From: Azospirillum sp. OGB3
Lineage (GTDB): Bacteria > Pseudomonadota > Alphaproteobacteria > Azospirillales > Azospirillaceae
Assembly (NCBI RefSeq): GCF_014192915.1
Contig: NZ_JACHYN010000024.1
Span: 1 to 64,000, forward strand
Direction of reading: 5' to 3'
Length of the DNA: 64,000 bases
Shown here: positions 9,358-18,622 of the stretch, in pieces
Layout: each line of letters opens with the position of its first letter
How positions within the stretch are numbered: position 1 is the stretch's first letter
Notes under the pieces: generated by a model
What the model was told of the DNA's origin: nothing
Seen by the model: the letters and a program-made list of their open reading frames with translations, nothing else
Database searches by the model: none
Made by a program: the position numbers and the translations under genes

Positions 9358-10221
9358 CTACTCGGTCAGGCTCAGCAGGTAGCGGCCATACTCGTTCTTC
9401 TTCAGCGGCTCGGCGAGGCGGCGCACCTGCTCGGCGTCGATCCAGCCGGAGATGAAGGCGATCTCCTCCGGGCAGGCGATCTGCAGGCCCTGCCGGTGCT
9501 GGATGGTGCGGACGAACTCCGCCGCCTCCAGCAGGCTGTCGTGGGTGCCGGTGTCGAACCAGCCGTAGCCGCGGCCCATCTGCTCGACCGACAGGCGGCC
9601 CGCCTCCAGGTAGGCGGCGTTGACCGAGGTGATCTCCAGCTCGCCGCGTGCCGAGGGCTTCACCGCCGCGGCGATGTCCAGAACGTCGTTGTCGTAGAAG
9701 TACAGCCCGGTGACCGCCCATTTGGAGCGCGGGTTGACCGGCTTCTCCTCGATGCTGAGCGCCCGGCCCTGCGCGTCGAACTCGACCACGCCGTAGCGCT
9801 CCGGATCGCGGACGCCGTAGGCGAAGACGCGGGCGCCCTGGGTGTTCTCGCCGGCCGCGCGCAGCAGGCTGGTCAGGCCATGTCCGTAGAAGATGTTGTC
9901 GCCCAGCACCAGCGCGCAGCTGTCGTTGCCGACGAACTCGCGGCCGATGATGAAGGCCTGGGCGAGGCCGTCGGGCGAGGGCTGCACCGCGTAGGTCAGG
10001 TTGATGCCCCACTGCGACCCGTCGCCGAGCACGGTCTGGAACAGCGCCTGGTCGTGCGGCGTGGTGATGATCAGGATGTCCTGAATCCCCGCCAGCATCA
10101 GCGTGCTGAGCGGGAAATAGATCATCGGCTTGTCGTAGATCGGCAGGAGCTGCTTGCTGATCGCCCGCGTCACCGGATAAAGCCGGGTGCCGGACCCGCC
10201 GGCCAGGATGATGCCCTTCAT
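9358..10221 (-). CDS. rfbA: Glucose-1-phosphate thymidylyltransferase
   Basis: A full-length 287-residue RmlA/RfbA that makes dTDP-glucose from dTTP and glucose-1-phosphate, the first step to dTDP-L-rhamnose and to dTDP-4-amino sugars. It carries the nucleotidyltransferase signature GIILAGGSGTRLYPVT near the N-terminus, SKQLLPIYDKPMIYYP-like sequence, LGDNIFYGHG and EEKPVNPRS. It is the last gene of an rfbC-rfbB-rfbD-rfbA set read right to left. The stop is TAG at 9358-9360, and the 167 bases beyond separate it from the next glycosyltransferase gene. Its product is also the precursor used by WecE at 26167-27300. Confidence 0.96.
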   Translation of the reverse strand: MKGIILAGGSGTRLYPVTRAISKQLLPIYDKPMIYFPLSTLMLAGIQDILIITTPHDQALFQTVLGDGSQWGINLTYAVQPSPDGLAQAFIIGREFVGNDSCALVLGDNIFYGHGLTSLLRAAGENTQGARVFAYGVRDPERYGVVEFDAQGRALSIEEKPVNPRSKWAVTGLYFYDNDVLDIAAAVKPSARGELEITSVNAAYLEAGRLSVEQMGRGYGWFDTGTHDSLLEAAEFVRTIQHRQGLQIACPEEIAFISGWIDAEQVRRLAEPLKKNEYGRYLLSLTE

Positions 10222-10248
10222 GATCGCGCCGCCTGTCGTGGAATCGTC

Positions 10249-11136
10249 TTAGGATGCGGGGGAGGAAAGCAGCTCGTCCAGCACACGCTCCAGGCTGTCC
10301 TCCCAGAGCGGTGCCGCGATGCCGAACGCGGTGCGGATGCGGGTGCAGTCCAGCCGGGAGTTGGCCGGCCGGCGGGCCGGGGTGGGGTAGTCGGCCGTCG
10401 CGATGGCCAGCAGCCGCGGGCGCCGGCCGGTGGCCGCCTCCAGCCGCTGGAAGACGCGCTCGGCGAAGCCGTGCCAGGTCGTCTCGCCCGTTCCGGTGAA
10501 GTGGTAGGTGCCCCAGGGGACGTCATTGCCGGCGGAAATCCGCCCGGCGATGGTCACGATCGCGGCGGCGATGTCGGACGCCGCCGTCGGCGCGCCGTGC
10601 TGGTCGGCGACCACGCGCATCTCCTCGCGCTCGCGCCCGAAGCGCAGCATGGTCTTGACGAAGTTGGCGCCGTGCGCGGCGTAGACCCAGGAGGTGCGCA
10701 GGATGACGTGCCGCGGCAACGCAGCGCGCACCGCCGCCTCGCCGGCCTCCTTGCTGGCGCCGTAGGCGCCGAGCGGGGCGACCGGGTCGTCCTCCGTGTA
10801 GGGCGCCGGCTTGGTGCCGTCGAAGACATAGTCGGTGGAGATGTGGATGAGCGCCGCGCCGCGCGCCGCGCAGGCCGCGGCGAGGCGGGCCGGGCCATCG
10901 CGGTTGACGGCGAAAGCGGCCTCCCGGTCGCCCTCGGCCTTGTCCACGGCGGTGTAGGCGGTGGCGTTGACGACGAGGGCGGGGGCGTGCTCCGCCACCG
11001 CCGCCGCCACCGTCTCCGGCCGGGCCATGTCGACCTCCGGCCGGGCCAGCCCGACCAGCTCCGTGCCCGGCGGCCAGGCGGCCCGCATCAGTTCGGTGCC
11101 GACCTGCCCGCTGGTGCCGAGGATGAGGATCTTCAT
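10249..11136 (-). CDS. rfbD: dTDP-4-dehydrorhamnose reductase
   Basis: A 295-residue short-chain dehydrogenase of the RmlD/RfbD family, the last step of dTDP-L-rhamnose synthesis. Visible features are the NAD(P) loop GTSGQVGTEL, VNATAYTAVDKAE, STDYVFDG, the catalytic YGASK and RTSWVYAAHG. The ATG at 11136 overlaps the rfbB stop by 4 bases (ATGA), which fixes the start even though the frame stays open much further upstream across rfbB. Length and motif order are normal for the family. Confidence 0.96.
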   Translation of the reverse strand: MKILILGTSGQVGTELMRAAWPPGTELVGLARPEVDMARPETVAAAVAEHAPALVVNATAYTAVDKAEGDREAAFAVNRDGPARLAAACAARGAALIHISTDYVFDGTKPAPYTEDDPVAPLGAYGASKEAGEAAVRAALPRHVILRTSWVYAAHGANFVKTMLRFGREREEMRVVADQHGAPTAASDIAAAIVTIAGRISAGNDVPWGTYHFTGTGETTWHGFAERVFQRLEAATGRRPRLLAIATADYPTPARRPANSRLDCTRIRTAFGIAAPLWEDSLERVLDELLSSPAS

Positions 11137-12188
11137 GCCGCGTCCAGCCCCAGCCGCTCGCCGCGGTAGGAGCCGTTCAGGATGGCTTCCCACCAGGAGC
11201 GGTTCTCCAGGTACCACTCGACCGTCTTGCGCAGGCCGGTCTCGAAGGTCTCCTGCGGGGTCCAGCCCAGTTCGCGGGTGATCTTGGAGGCGTCGATGGC
11301 ATAGCGCTTGTCGTGGCCCGGCCGGTCGGCGACGAAGGTGATCAGCCGGTCGTGCGGCGCGCCGGCCGGGGCCAGCTCGTCCAGCAACGCGCACAGCGTC
11401 CGCACCACGTCCAGGTTGGTGCGCTCGTTGTAGCCGCCGATGTTGTAGCTTTCGCCGATCACGCCCTTCTCCAGCACCAGCCGCAGGGCGCGGGCGTGGT
11501 CCTCGACGTAGAGCCAGTCGCGGACGTTGTCGCCCTTGCCGTAGACCGGCAGCGGCTCCCCCTTCAGACCCTTCAGGATCATCAGCGGGATCAGCTTCTC
11601 CGGAAAATGGTAGGGGCCGTAGTTGTTCGAGCAGTTGGTCAGGACCACCGGCAGGCCGTAGGTCTCGTGCCACGCCCGCACCAGATGGTCGCTCGACGCC
11701 TTGCTGGCCGAATAGGGCGAGTTCGGGCTGTAGGCGGTCGTCTCGGTGAAGAAGCCGTCGTCGCCCAGCGTGCCGAACACCTCGTCGGTGGAGATGTGGT
11801 GGAAGCGGAAGGACGCGCGCTCGTCGGCCGGCAGCCCCATCCAGTAGCCGCGCGCCGCCTCCAGCAGGCGGAAGGTGCCCACGACGTTGGTCTGGATGAA
11901 CTCGCCCGGCCCGTCGATGGAGCGGTCCACGTGGGACTCCGCGGCCAGATGCATGACGGCGTCCGGCCGGTGCTCCGCGAAGACGCGGCGCAGTTCGTCG
12001 CCGTCGCAGATGTCGACCTTCTCGAACGCGTAGCGGGGGTTGCCCGCGGCCCCGGGCAGCGAGGACAGGTTGGCGGCGTAGGTCAGCTTGTCGAGGTTGA
12101 CAACGAAGGCGTCGGTCTCGGCGAGGAGTTGACGGACGACGGCCGAGCCGATGAAACCAGCTCCGCCCGTGACGAGAATACGCTTCAT
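11133..12188 (-). CDS. rfbB: dTDP-glucose 4,6-dehydratase
   Basis: A 351-residue RmlB/RfbB that converts dTDP-glucose to dTDP-4-keto-6-deoxyglucose. Features are GGAGFIGSAVV, MHLAAESHVDRSI, the STDEVFGTLG catalytic segment, YSASKASSDH and the NNYGPYHFPEKLIP motif typical of the family. The ATG at 12188 is preferred over a TTG one codon earlier. The product feeds both the rhamnose branch (RfbC, RfbD) and, by inference, the WecE aminotransferase encoded 14 kb away. Confidence 0.97.
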   Translation of the reverse strand: MKRILVTGGAGFIGSAVVRQLLAETDAFVVNLDKLTYAANLSSLPGAAGNPRYAFEKVDICDGDELRRVFAEHRPDAVMHLAAESHVDRSIDGPGEFIQTNVVGTFRLLEAARGYWMGLPADERASFRFHHISTDEVFGTLGDDGFFTETTAYSPNSPYSASKASSDHLVRAWHETYGLPVVLTNCSNNYGPYHFPEKLIPLMILKGLKGEPLPVYGKGDNVRDWLYVEDHARALRLVLEKGVIGESYNIGGYNERTNLDVVRTLCALLDELAPAGAPHDRLITFVADRPGHDKRYAIDASKITRELGWTPQETFETGLRKTVEWYLENRSWWEAILNGSYRGERLGLDAA

Positions 12189-12206
12189 CAAGACACCTGC
12201 CCCTTC

Positions 12207-12758
12207 TCAGAAACACTCGCCCAGTTCGGCAAGCCGCGGGTTCTTGAGATCCTTGTCCGACAGCAAGGCCTTGTCCGCCGCGACCGGCCAGTCGATCCCC
12301 AAATCCGGATCGTTCCACAACAGACCGCGGTCATGCGCGGCCGAATAGAAGTTCGTGACCTTGTATACCACTTCGGTATTGGGTTCCAGCGTGCAGAATC
12401 CGTGCGCAAAGCCGATGGGAACCAAGATCTGGTTCCACTCCGCGGCGCTGATCACCGCGCTGACATGGCGGCCGTAGGTGGGCGAATCCTTGCGGATGTC
12501 GACCGCGACGTCGAGGATGGCGCCGCGGACCACGCGCACCAGCTTGTCCTGGGCGAAGGGCGGGAGTTGGAAGTGCAGGCCCCGCACCGTGCCCACCTCG
12601 GCCGACAGGGATTGGTTGTCCTGCACGAAGTCGTAACGCAGCCCCGCCGCCTCGAACGCCTTCTTGCTGTAGGTTTCCGAGAAGAAGCCACGGTGATCAC
12701 CGAACTTCTTCGGACGGATGATCTTCACGTCGGGAATGTCGAGAGCGATGACGTCCAT
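12207..12758 (-). CDS. rfbC: dTDP-4-dehydrorhamnose 3,5-epimerase
   Basis: A 183-residue cupin-fold RmlC. The catalytic His is at residue 62 in TVRGLHFQ and the catalytic Tyr at 138 in VTNFYS, both in the expected spacing. It precedes rfbB by 18 bases in the rfbCBDA order and follows the 1111-residue methyltransferase/glycosyltransferase gene with a 3-base gap. A second RmlC-type epimerase at 49140-49706 belongs to a CDP-sugar cassette and is only distantly similar. Confidence 0.96.
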   Translation of the reverse strand: MDVIALDIPDVKIIRPKKFGDHRGFFSETYSKKAFEAAGLRYDFVQDNQSLSAEVGTVRGLHFQLPPFAQDKLVRVVRGAILDVAVDIRKDSPTYGRHVSAVISAAEWNQILVPIGFAHGFCTLEPNTEVVYKVTNFYSAAHDRGLLWNDPDLGIDWPVAADKALLSDKDLKNPRLAELGECF

Positions 12759-12761
12759 GGG

Positions 12762-15700
12762 TCAGGTGCTTTCCTTGTCGAGCCAGGGCTTCGTGACGCG
12801 CGGAGGGAAGGCCAGTCCGAAGTCCTCGGCGTCCAGGGACAAATTTGGGTTGTAGTAGGGGTCCTGCGCCAGACGATCGCCCCAGCGGCGGCGCATGTAA
12901 TTGACCTCGCTCAGGAACCGCTGGACCTTGTCGGGCGCCGTGTCGGGGCCGCGCGACGCGGACTCCAGGTGGTACAGCTCGGCGAAGGGCGTCCATACGA
13001 CCAGATAGCCCTGGTCGCGGATGCGCAGGCAGAAGTCCACATCGTTGAAGGCCACGGCCAGGTTCACCTCGTCCAGGCCGCCGACCTCGTCGAACACCGA
13101 CCGGCGCATGATCAGGCAGGCCGCGGTGACGCAGGACAGGTCCTGCGTCAGCTGGGCACGGCTGAAATAGCCGTGGGCGTCGCGGGGCAGCCCCTTGTGC
13201 CCGTGGCCGGCCACGCCGCAGATGCCGGTGATGACGCCGGCGTGCTGGACGGTCCCGTCGGCGTAGTAGAGCTTGGCGCCGACCGCCCCAACCTCGGGGC
13301 GCAGCGCGTGGCTGACCATCTCCTTCAGCCAGTCCGCCCCCATCACCTCGATGTCGTTGTTGATCAGGCCGATCACCGAGCCGGTCGCCTGCGCGACGGC
13401 GAAATTGTTGATGGAGGAGTAGTTGAAGGGCGCCTCGTAACGCAGGATGCGCACCCGCGGGTCGTCCTTCAGCGTGTCGAAGTAGGCGAAGGTCTTCGCC
13501 TCCTCGCTGTTGTTGTCCACGATGACGACTTCGAGGTCGGGATAGTCGGTGCGCTGAAGCAGCCCGTCCACGCAGCCCTTCAGCAGGTCGACCTTGTCGC
13601 GCGTCGGCACGATCAGCGACACGCGGGGCAGCGGGTCGGGCAGGGCGTAGCGGATGCGGGTGAAGCGGTGGGTGGAGGGGGAGATTTCCACCGTGGCCTG
13701 GATGCCGCGCCGCTGGAAATGCTCGGTCAGAGCCCGATGGGCCGCCGCCGTGGCCCTCGGCAGATCGACCGTGGAGAAGGCGGCGGACTCCGCAAAGACC
13801 CGCCAGTGGTAGAGCACCGCCGGGATGTGGCGGATGCGCTCCGGTGTGGTGGCCTCGACCACGCGCAGGGTGAGGTCGTAGTCCTGGCTGCCCTCGAACC
13901 CCTCGCGGAAACCGCCGGCACGCTCGATCAGCGCGCGACGGAACACGCCGAGGTGGTTGACCATGTTCTGGCCGTGGAGCAGGTCGAGGTTGAAGCCCGA
14001 CTTGAAATGCGGGTCGTACCGCCGGCCCGCGGCGTCGATCTTGTCCTCGTCGGAATAGAGGATGTCGGCGTCGGGATGACGGTTCAGTTCGGCCGCGACC
14101 ATGTAGAGCGCGTGCGGAGTCAGCCGGTCGTCATGGTCCATCAGGGCGACGAACTCGCCGGACGCCAGTTCCAGAGCGCTGTTGCTGGCGGCCGAAATGT
14201 GGCCGTTCGCCGCCCGCCGGACCACCTTGATGCGGCGGTCGCGGGCCTGGTACTCGGCGAGCAGCGGGGCGACATGCGGCGCCGTGGAGGCGTCGTCGGC
14301 GATGCACAGCTCCCAGTCCGGGTAGATCTGGGCCAAGACGGAGTCCAGGGCCTCGCGCAGATAGGGCTCCGGCGTGTTGTAGACCGGCATGACCACCGAG
14401 ATCAGCGGGCGCCGCGCCAGCCGCTCCATGTCGGCCCGGATGGCGGCAAGCTCCTCGGAGTCCAGCGTATCGTACAGCCGCACCCAGGTCGCGTAATCGG
14501 CGGCCCGGTCCCCCGGCAGCAGGTCCTGGGCGACCTGCTGCTTGGTCGCCTGCCAGCCGTGCCGCACGAACTGCGCCAGCAGGCGCCGCGGGTTGCGCCG
14601 CGCGTAGTCCAGCAGCAGGTGGGCCCGCCCGATTTCGCGGATCGTGAAGTCGGCGATCTCGAAGGACAGCGGCCGGGTGGCCGGGTCGAAGCGCAGGGCC
14701 TGGGTCTTTGGCGGCAGCAGGGCGAGCTGGGAGGTCTCGCCGATGGTGTCCACCGGCAGGCGGATCGCCGTCCGCTCGTCGAATCCCTGCCCGCCGTCCG
14801 CGTAGAGGAGGGGGGTGAGCGGGGCGGAGGCCCGCAGCACCTTGTAGGAAACGACGCACCAGCGGCTGGGCAGCCGCCCGAGGCTGGACCGCAGCAGGAA
14901 GGCGGGATCGCTTCCGGTGCTCTCGTAGCCGCCGCCGTCGGTGGGCTTCAGGTCGCTGTGCGGCACCAGCGTCATCCGGTGGACGCAGCGATGGTAGGCG
15001 CGGTTCAGCTCGTGGTAGATGCGGCCGCACTGGCGCACGGGGGCCGACATTTTCCAGGAGGTCGAGGCCAGGATGGTCCCGATCTGCTGCTCCCGCTGGG
15101 CCAGGAGATCGCGCAGCTCGTCGGCCGTCCTTTTCTGCGCAGCGATGTCCAGCTCCCGCTTGCGCAGGCGGCCCTCGGCGTCGGCGACGGCCCGGTCGCG
15201 GTCCGCGACCTCCTGTCGCAGCGACGCGACGGTGGCGCGCAGCGCCGCAAGCTCGTCCTGGGCCGCCTTGCGGTCGTCGGCGGCGGCAACCCGCAGACGC
15301 CGTTCCCGCTCCTCCATCTCCTGGATGGCCTCGCCCCGCACCACCCGCTCCCCCAGCCTCTGGAACAGCCGCCGGGTCGTGTCCAGGGCGTCGCCGCCCT
15401 CCGCCTGCGCGGCGAACAGCGCGCGCACCGCCTCGGGGAGGTCGTCCCCGACGCCGAGCACGCCGAGCCCGTGGCTGTGCGGGAAGGTGAAGGAAGGGTG
15501 CGCCGCCGACAGCTCCTCCCACAGCCGCCACACACCGAAGCCGTCGCGGCGCTCGGCGACGTCGTGGAACAGAACCACGCCACGGCGGCTCATCTTCGGC
15601 CGCCAAGTCTCGAAGTCGTGGCGCACCGCCTCGTAGCTGTGCAAGCCGTCAATGTGCAGGAGGTCGATCGAGCCGTCCGCGAAGTGCGGGACCGCCTCGT

Positions 15701-16097
15701 CGAAAGTCATGCGCATCAGGCGCGAAAAGGCGCTGTAACGGGGGTCATGGTACGCCGCGAAGGTCCGGTAAACCTCCTCGCCGTAATGACCGGCCTGCGG
15801 GTCGCCAATCCAGGTGTCGACGGCGGCGCAGGCCGTCGACACCCCGAGACAGTGCACCGCTTGGCAAAAGGCGGCGTAAGAATTGCCGCTGTGGGTCCCA
15901 AGCTCGACAAAACGCGCCGGTCGCAACGCGTCGATGATCCAGAAGGCGAAAGGCGTATGACCAAGCCAAGGCGACGGGGCTGTGACGAGATCAGGATCAA
16001 GCAGGCTGATCGGTCGGAACAGGCGGCCCGGATTATCATATCCCGGAACCTTCATGCACAAATCCACAGTCGCCTCTTGTCTTGCCTCGCCCGACAC
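12762..16097 (-). CDS. Methyltransferase / coiled coil / double GT2 fusion
   Basis: An 1111-residue protein. Residues about 45-230 are a Methyltransf_24-like domain (RFVELGTHSGNSYAAF, DLLHIDGLHSYEA, VVLFHDVAE). About 270-350 is a charged coiled coil rich in Arg and Glu. The first GT2 domain starts near residue 564 (ISVVMPVYN, ALMDHDDRLT, SDEDKID) and the second near 823 (VSLIVPTRDK, VIVDNNS, GLINNDIEV, FNDVDFCLR). This layout resembles bifunctional rhamnan or O-antigen polymerising enzymes, but the sugars used are unknown. The open frame begins at a GTG (16097) with AGGAG 11 bases upstream; ATG at 16055 is the alternative. The N-terminal domain is a paralogue of that in 1446-3287. Confidence 0.85.
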   Translation of the reverse strand: MSGEARQEATVDLCMKVPGYDNPGRLFRPISLLDPDLVTAPSPWLGHTPFAFWIIDALRPARFVELGTHSGNSYAAFCQAVHCLGVSTACAAVDTWIGDPQAGHYGEEVYRTFAAYHDPRYSAFSRLMRMTFDEAVPHFADGSIDLLHIDGLHSYEAVRHDFETWRPKMSRRGVVLFHDVAERRDGFGVWRLWEELSAAHPSFTFPHSHGLGVLGVGDDLPEAVRALFAAQAEGGDALDTTRRLFQRLGERVVRGEAIQEMEERERRLRVAAADDRKAAQDELAALRATVASLRQEVADRDRAVADAEGRLRKRELDIAAQKRTADELRDLLAQREQQIGTILASTSWKMSAPVRQCGRIYHELNRAYHRCVHRMTLVPHSDLKPTDGGGYESTGSDPAFLLRSSLGRLPSRWCVVSYKVLRASAPLTPLLYADGGQGFDERTAIRLPVDTIGETSQLALLPPKTQALRFDPATRPLSFEIADFTIREIGRAHLLLDYARRNPRRLLAQFVRHGWQATKQQVAQDLLPGDRAADYATWVRLYDTLDSEELAAIRADMERLARRPLISVVMPVYNTPEPYLREALDSVLAQIYPDWELCIADDASTAPHVAPLLAEYQARDRRIKVVRRAANGHISAASNSALELASGEFVALMDHDDRLTPHALYMVAAELNRHPDADILYSDEDKIDAAGRRYDPHFKSGFNLDLLHGQNMVNHLGVFRRALIERAGGFREGFEGSQDYDLTLRVVEATTPERIRHIPAVLYHWRVFAESAAFSTVDLPRATAAAHRALTEHFQRRGIQATVEISPSTHRFTRIRYALPDPLPRVSLIVPTRDKVDLLKGCVDGLLQRTDYPDLEVVIVDNNSEEAKTFAYFDTLKDDPRVRILRYEAPFNYSSINNFAVAQATGSVIGLINNDIEVMGADWLKEMVSHALRPEVGAVGAKLYYADGTVQHAGVITGICGVAGHGHKGLPRDAHGYFSRAQLTQDLSCVTAACLIMRRSVFDEVGGLDEVNLAVAFNDVDFCLRIRDQGYLVVWTPFAELYHLESASRGPDTAPDKVQRFLSEVNYMRRRWGDRLAQDPYYNPNLSLDAEDFGLAFPPRVTKPWLDKEST

Positions 16098-16308
16098 TGC
16101 AGCCGGAACTCCTGGGCTTGTCTGGAAATGACGAACAGGTATCCTTTAAGAAGAGGCGGGCTGTCAAACCCGATCGCCTCCGGGCCGCCCCCACTGGCTC
16201 AGCGACCGGCGGCAGAGTTACGCTGGCACACTTCAAAATGCAAGGTGGCCGCCCGCGTCCATGGCGGCGACCCTATGCCGTGGGCCGTCGCCATGGACGC
16301 GGGGCTTC

Positions 16309-18285
16309 TCAGGGACTGGTCACGTCGAAGGGAACGGGCTCCGTCCGCAGACCAGCCGCCGGATCCACCACCTCCAGCCAGTGCCGTCCCGGTGCGGCGA
16401 TCCGATCGGCCGGAACCAGGGCCGAGACCACGTCGCCGGCCACCGCGCTCGCCAGCGGCACTCCGTCGAGCCGCACTTGGGCTGCGCCGCTGAGGCCAGG
16501 AACCGACAGCCAGAGCGCCGAACTGCCGTCGGGCTGCTGGTTGAACGGCACGTTGACCGGGGTCGCGGTCGGGCCATAGGCTTTGACCTTGGCGGTCCGA
16601 CCCTGCCCCGCAGCCTGCTCCAGGATATAGGCTGAACCCCCGGGGATCGGGACGACGGTGCGGTAGCGCTCGCGCACGACGTCCATATAGCGCGCCGCCC
16701 AGACGACGAAGCGCGAAGCTTCCGTCTCGTTGGGCGCCCAGTCCTGGACGATGATGACCGGCGGCCGTACGGAGTCCGTCAACCCGATCGCTTGGTCGAT
16801 CCAGCCCGGACGGATGTTCGGCGTGTTGTCGTCGACATAGTGCTCCTTGAACAGCATCCGCCGCTCCGCCATGAAGGCGTAGCCAGGGCAGTAGGGAACG
16901 CAGACGATGCGGTCATCCGGTCCCGAATTGGCGCGGATGATGCGGTTGATCGTCTCGTACTGCTGCTTTTCCGCCGTGGACACCATGACATCGATGCCGG
17001 GGTCGATGCTCATCCGCGCGTCGCGACCTTGCCGCTGGGCCAGGACGCCGACCCCCGGCACCTGGACGCCATGCAGGACGAAAAGCCCGGCCTGTGCCGC
17101 CAGAACGAACAAGGCGGCCCAGGAGGCCGCCCGCGCGGCGGCGTTCGTGCGGAGCGACAGCACGGACATCAACCGGACGGCGGCGACCGCGGCCAGCAGC
17201 AGATAGGCGTGCATGAAGGTCGCGAAGTGAATCCAACCCGGCCGGAAGAGGGCGAAGATCGGCCATTGACTGCCGGCGATCAACAGGACCGCCACGTTCA
17301 GGAGGTTTTCCCGCGCGTCGCCCGGACGCCGAATCCAGCGCCATGCGACATAGGCCGCGAAAGCGGCGAGGGCGAGCATGGTCGAATAGATCAGGAACGC
17401 GAAGACGCGGTCGCCGTTGTCGCTCCCGAACAGCGCGGAAACCGGCAGGATGCGCAGGAAGCCCGCGTCGGAGGTCGTGCCCCCGGCCATGTTCGACAGG
17501 CTCGGCGATTCCAGGATGAAGTAGGCGATGCGCCGCGGATAGGTCAGGTAATCGTCGAGGATAGCCGGCAGATACCCACGCAGGGAGGCGTGAATGAAAA
17601 GGGGCGCCATCGTCGCGGCGATGGCCGCCGCCATCAGGAGGCTGGAGCGCAGAAGGCCGAGCAGGCGCCCCACCCCCGTGCCGTCGGCATACCAGCAGCG
17701 CAGGACCAGAAGCCCCCAGAGGCAGAGCACGAAGAAATACCCGAAATCCGGCCGGAGCATGAAGGTGATGCCGACCGCCGCCGATGCTGCCAGCAACTCC
17801 GGCCCGCCACGCCCGACCGGAGCCCGCGCCAGCAACACCAAGGCGACCAGATTGAGGCCGAGGGACAGGGAACGCACCGCCGATGCGGTGAAGGGCGGCA
17901 CCAGGATGAAGATGACCGCCACCAGCAGGGACACCCAGACCCGCCGGGTCGCGAGCCAGGTGCCAAGAAACAGAAGGCACGCAACCAGGCCTATGACAGC
18001 GTGGAGCGTCAGCAGAATCGCCGTGTAATTGACCCCGGTGACCTTGAACACGGCCACGCCGATCGCGTACCAGAGCACCCCATAGCCGACGAAGTCGCCG
18101 GGAACCGCACCACGATGGATTTCGTAGACGGTTTGCGCGTAGGAGCCGACATCGCCCCATTCAAATCCATAATTGAAGGACAACCCAAACACCAAAGCCG
18201 ACGCAGCGGCTACAATTAACAAGGAAATTAGAATTTTCATCTTGTTAATAAATGCAGAATCACGAAACGATACGGCCTTGATCAT
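16309..18285 (-). CDS. Polytopic membrane protein, GT-C-like
   Basis: A 658-residue protein that I do not recognise as a named family. The first ~430 residues contain about ten hydrophobic helices; the last ~230 are soluble and probably periplasmic. The first loop after helix 1 carries Glu42 and Asp45 (FEWGDVGSY), the usual place for catalytic acids in GT-C glycosyltransferases such as ArnT. The C-terminal part looks beta-rich (ALWLSVPGLSGAAQVRLDG) and may be a sugar-binding domain. If it is GT-C, it would transfer a polyprenyl-phosphate-linked sugar to a glycan on the periplasmic face, using lipid-linked donor from the GtrB-like protein at 23037-23981. The start at 18285 has AGGGTGAG upstream; ATG at 18240 is possible. 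The first ~100 bases are AT-rich. Confidence 0.65.
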   Translation of the reverse strand: MIKAVSFRDSAFINKMKILISLLIVAAASALVFGLSFNYGFEWGDVGSYAQTVYEIHRGAVPGDFVGYGVLWYAIGVAVFKVTGVNYTAILLTLHAVIGLVACLLFLGTWLATRRVWVSLLVAVIFILVPPFTASAVRSLSLGLNLVALVLLARAPVGRGGPELLAASAAVGITFMLRPDFGYFFVLCLWGLLVLRCWYADGTGVGRLLGLLRSSLLMAAAIAATMAPLFIHASLRGYLPAILDDYLTYPRRIAYFILESPSLSNMAGGTTSDAGFLRILPVSALFGSDNGDRVFAFLIYSTMLALAAFAAYVAWRWIRRPGDARENLLNVAVLLIAGSQWPIFALFRPGWIHFATFMHAYLLLAAVAAVRLMSVLSLRTNAAARAASWAALFVLAAQAGLFVLHGVQVPGVGVLAQRQGRDARMSIDPGIDVMVSTAEKQQYETINRIIRANSGPDDRIVCVPYCPGYAFMAERRMLFKEHYVDDNTPNIRPGWIDQAIGLTDSVRPPVIIVQDWAPNETEASRFVVWAARYMDVVRERYRTVVPIPGGSAYILEQAAGQGRTAKVKAYGPTATPVNVPFNQQPDGSSALWLSVPGLSGAAQVRLDGVPLASAVAGDVVSALVPADRIAAPGRHWLEVVDPAAGLRTEPVPFDVTSP

Positions 18286-18622
18286 GGCTCACCCTGAAAA
18301 AACGCCAGAAGATGCTTGCCAACTCTGTTGGGACTTATCTGAAAATTGGGATAATCGACGCCCGTCATACATCGGCGGTGCAGAAAAGAACCAGGATCGG
18401 CTCACGCTCCGATCGGGGGGTTCTACCTTTCTTTCAGGCGCCCTTCAACCGTGGCTTCTGCGTCGAGACGGGCTGAAACGGCCTCCGTATCCGGTCCATG
18501 TTCCACGCTCCGGATGCCCGATGCCTTGCCCGATGCCTTGGTTGATCGACTGTTGCCGATGCCCGTATAGTATCCGGCCGTCAGACTTGGATGAACGTCG
18601 CTATGCGCAACTTCTGTAGGCA
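18286..18622. promoter_or_regulatory. Divergent intergenic region
   Basis: A 337-base stretch between divergently read genes, so at least two promoters are expected here. No convincing -35/-10 pair or operator stands out. Near 18514-18540 the short string CGATGCC occurs three times. No credible gene is present. Confidence 0.4.

Noticed and set aside
11313..16493. A 1726-codon open frame on the plus strand
   Set aside because: It is antisense to rfbB and to the 1111-residue methyltransferase/GT2 gene, whose protein has clear catalytic motifs. Its own translation is low-complexity and has no family motif; such frames are expected in GC-rich DNA.
16309..18285. Calling this membrane protein a Wzy polymerase or Wzx flippase
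   Set aside because: A large soluble C-terminal domain and acidic first loop fit GT-C proteins better; no Wzx or Wzy pattern is seen.
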